Origin: Methanomassiliicoccaceae archaeon
GTDB lineage: Archaea; Thermoplasmatota; Thermoplasmata; Methanomassiliicoccales; Methanomethylophilaceae
Reading direction: 5' to 3'
Assembly (NCBI GenBank): GCA_009784745.1
Contig: WQXR01000070.1
Coordinates: 1-6,326 of the forward strand
DNA length: 6,326 nt
In this document: one piece after another, positions 5,243 to 6,326 of the stretch
How the letters are laid out: each line of letters opens with the position of its first letter
Position numbering within the stretch: the first letter of the stretch is position 1
The notes under the pieces: model-generated
Told to the model about the DNA's origin: nothing
What the model saw: the letters and a program-made list of their open reading frames with translations, nothing else
The model's database searches: none
Made by a program: the position numbers and the translations under genes

Positions 5243-5440
5243 ATGAGAACATTAATGAAAAAATGTCCGGAATGCGGTTGCTATTCGTTGAAGGATGAAT
5301 GCACATGCGGATCAAAGACAACAACACCGCTTCCGGCGAAGTATTCACCGGATGACCGATACGGCGTATACCGAAGAAAGAGCATAACAGAGGAGTACGG
5401 CGAAAATGGAAAATGTCGTGATGTTCGAAGAAATGCCTGA
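5243..5440 (+). CDS. nop10: Nop10, H/ACA ribonucleoprotein subunit, with an unusual zinc motif
   Basis: The product is 65 aa. Nop10 is a small core protein of box H/ACA pseudouridine-synthase particles, holding the catalytic subunit Cbf5 and guide RNA. The N-terminal zinc-ribbon and the later YSPDDRYGVYRRK (residues 35-47) are family signatures. Archaeal Nop10 normally has two CxxC pairs. Here the first is normal (C8-P-E-C11), but the second is C20-T-C22, one residue shorter, and an extra C13 is present. MRTLMKKCPECG fits the family N-terminus, so the ATG at 5243, one base after the aIF2-alpha stop, is preferred to the ATG at 5255. No good Shine-Dalgarno is seen, which suggests coupling to the upstream gene. 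The last 12 or so residues read out of frame through the start of the next gene and look like a non-conserved tail. Confidence 0.92.
   Translation: MRTLMKKCPECGCYSLKDECTCGSKTTTPLPAKYSPDDRYGVYRRKSITEEYGENGKCRDVRRNA
5390..5395 (+). promoter_or_regulatory. Ribosome binding site inside nop10 that decides the PAC2 start
   Basis: GAGGAG lies 10 nt before the ATG at 5406, inside the nop10 coding sequence. It favours 5406 over the next in-frame ATG at 5421, for which it would be too far, and makes the 35-nt overlap with nop10 credible. Confidence 0.55.
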
Positions 5441-6149
5441 ATTGAAGGATCCGATACTTATTGAAGGATTGCCGGGCGTCGGCAATGTTGGTAAAATTGC
5501 AGCAGACCATTTAGCGGAGAAACTTAATGCAAAAAAATTTGCTTCAATATATTCACAGCATTTTCCTCCTCAGGTCACATTGAACAGCGATTGCGTCGCC
5601 GGTCTCGCGAGTAGTGAATTATATTACGTAAAAGGTGAGAAGAATGATCTCGTATTCTTACTCGGTGATTTCCAAGGAATGAGCGCCGAAGGACAGTTCA
5701 GTCTTGCCGAGGAGATCGTTACACTCGCAATTTCAATGAATGTATCAAAAGTTTTCACGTTGGGAGGCTACGGAATAGGTACCGTAGTTGAGGAACCGAG
5801 AGTATTAGGAGCAGTATCGAACGCAGCGATGATACCTTCTCTGAAAGAGAACGGCGTAACGTTCGTCCCCGGGGAACCGAGCGCAGGGATCGCGGGAGCG
5901 AGCGGACTGATACTGGGAATGTGCGGCATAAAGAAAATAGACGCCGCATGCTTAATGGGCGAAACGTCAGGTTATTTCGTCGACCATAAGAGTTCGGTCG
6001 TTCTTCTGAAGGTTCTTATGAAAATACTCAGTATTGACGTGGACACAAAAGAACTGGATGAGCGTTCGCAGCAGATGGATGAGTTCACCACGAAGATCAA
6101 AGAAATAGCAGAAGATCAGAGCAAAGGACATATCGGTTATTACGGTTGA
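5406..6149 (+). CDS. PAC2-family proteasome assembly chaperone-like protein
   Basis: The product is 247 aa, matching archaeal PAC2-family (PbaB-like) proteins. The N-terminal LKDPILIEGLPGVGNVGK (13-30) is the family hallmark. Further conserved points are GDFQ (87-90) and LGGYGIG (119-125), which shape the nucleoside-phosphorylase-like fold. A charged helical stretch near residues 215-240 may be coiled coil. The last three residues are Tyr-Tyr-Gly, matching the HbYX pattern (hydrophobic, Tyr, any) used to dock into proteasome alpha-ring pockets. Archaeal relatives are described as proteasome-assembly or proteasome-binding factors; the role here is inferred. It is the last gene of the operon and overlaps nop10 by 35 nt in another frame. 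No clear T-tract terminator follows before the tRNA promoter. Confidence 0.92.
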   Translation: MENVVMFEEMPELKDPILIEGLPGVGNVGKIAADHLAEKLNAKKFASIYSQHFPPQVTLNSDCVAGLASSELYYVKGEKNDLVFLLGDFQGMSAEGQFSLAEEIVTLAISMNVSKVFTLGGYGIGTVVEEPRVLGAVSNAAMIPSLKENGVTFVPGEPSAGIAGASGLILGMCGIKKIDAACLMGETSGYFVDHKSSVVLLKVLMKILSIDVDTKELDERSQQMDEFTTKIKEIAEDQSKGHIGYYG

Positions 6150-6216
6150 CCGTTCAGAGAACGATGCCGTAAAATGTTCAGATTCGCAGAAAAATGATAC
6201 GTTGTCTGCTCACTAA

Positions 6217-6226
6217 AATATATATA
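6217..6226 (+). promoter_or_regulatory. tRNA-Tyr promoter (TATA box)
   Basis: AATATATATA is centred about 27 bp before position 1 of the tRNA (6249), so transcription would start at or within a base or two of the mature 5' end. It is the most A+T-rich TATA box in the window. The rest of the 6150-6248 gap shows no gene or clear terminator. Confidence 0.75.
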
Positions 6227-6248
6227 CGCAATGTTTTATGCAAGTCTA

Positions 6249-6326
6249 CCCGACTTAGCTTAGACTGGCCATAGCGGCTGACTGTAGAGGGTTTTCGGAA
6301 TATCCGATGCAGCCGCAGAGATCAGC
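6249..6326 (+). tRNA. tRNA-Tyr(GUA), 5' part with intron; 3' end beyond the window
   Basis: The acceptor 5' strand is CCCGACT (6249-6255), and its C at position 1 fits the C1-G72 identity pair of archaeal tRNA-Tyr. U8 and A9 follow. The D-arm is GCTT/TAGC (6258-6261 and 6272-6275; three pairs plus a U-U) with G18-G19 at 6267-6268. The 5' anticodon stem GCTGA (6277-6281) leads into the loop C-T-G-T-A-G, giving anticodon GTA at 6284-6286 after U33. The matching 3' stem TCAGC lies at 6322-6326, the last bases of the window, separated by an intron. The variable arm, T-arm and 3' acceptor strand are not visible. A strong TATA box precedes it. Confidence 0.88.
6288..6320 (+). other. Bulge-helix-bulge intron in tRNA-Tyr (33 nt)
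   Basis: The intron lies between tRNA positions 37 and 38, the canonical archaeal site. The fold fits the splicing-endonuclease motif. The anticodon stem (6277-6281 with 6322-6326) is followed by a 4-bp helix, CTGT (6282-6285) with GCAG (6315-6318, one G-U). It is flanked by 3-nt bulges AG^A at 6286-6288 and AG^A at 6319-6321, with the cut after the second base of each. The intron then starts a stem GG/CC (6289-6290 with 6313-6314) and ends in the hairpin TCGGA/TCCGA (6295-6299 with 6303-6307). Confidence 0.82.

Noticed and set aside
5255..5440. Shorter nop10 starting at the second ATG
   Set aside because: Residues before it match the usual Nop10 N-terminus ahead of the first CxxC.
4818..5510. 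Long minus-strand reading frame opposite eif2a and nop10
   Set aside because: Its composition is a mirror of the real plus-strand genes, and it has no motif or promoter.
6266..6278. 5S rRNA start, suggested by GGCCATAGCGGC
   Set aside because: The following bases lack the 5S loop sequences (CCCAT, CCGAAC), while the D-arm, anticodon and stem complement fit tRNA-Tyr.
1..6326. Mobile element, CRISPR array or defence island
   Set aside because: No spaced direct repeats, transposase, integrase or nuclease genes were seen. The content is core housekeeping with even codon use.

Overview
The window is chromosomal DNA from a methanogen-like euryarchaeon. The minus strand at the left end carries the 5' third of an archaeal 16S rRNA gene. 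The plus strand carries an archaeal-type translation cluster (eL42, eS27, aIF2-alpha, Nop10, PAC2). Promoters have archaeal TATA boxes, and a tRNA-Tyr gene at the right edge has a bulge-helix-bulge intron. The 16S sequence and moderate G+C look to me most like Thermoplasmatota, possibly Methanomassiliicoccales. That placement is from memory and was not tested by a search.

Layout. Positions 1-331 (minus) are the start of 16S rRNA, preceded by a structured leader of about 230 nt and a strong TATA box near 586-593. Position 714-1208 (minus) is a small two-helix membrane protein with a PH-like tail. Position 1318-1803 (plus) is a degenerate peroxiredoxin-fold protein that meets diphthine-ammonia ligase (1798-2469, minus) tail to tail with a 6-bp overlap. 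A 53-bp spacer with a single TATA-like element separates that gene from a divergent pair, a creatininase-family protein (probable ArfB) and ribose-5-phosphate isomerase A, which overlap by 4 bp. A T-rich terminator and a new promoter follow. The five-gene operon rpl44e, rps27e, eif2a, nop10 and PAC2-family chaperone then runs from 4009 to 6149 with almost no spacing. The window ends inside tRNA-Tyr(GUA), cut off exactly after the 3' strand of the anticodon stem.

How the genes work together. Most are information-processing genes: rRNA, tRNA, two zinc ribosomal proteins, the alpha subunit of initiation factor 2, the H/ACA pseudouridylation protein Nop10, the enzyme that finishes diphthamide on elongation factor 2, and a proteasome-assembly-type protein. 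The ArfB-like and RpiA pair may serve flavin/F420 precursor supply. I saw no mobile element, CRISPR array or defence system. The most notable signals are the intron-containing tRNA with a rival fold, leaderless single genes (one divergent pair apparently sharing a TATA box), a peroxiredoxin that kept its cysteine but lost neighbouring catalytic residues, and a Nop10 with a shortened zinc motif.
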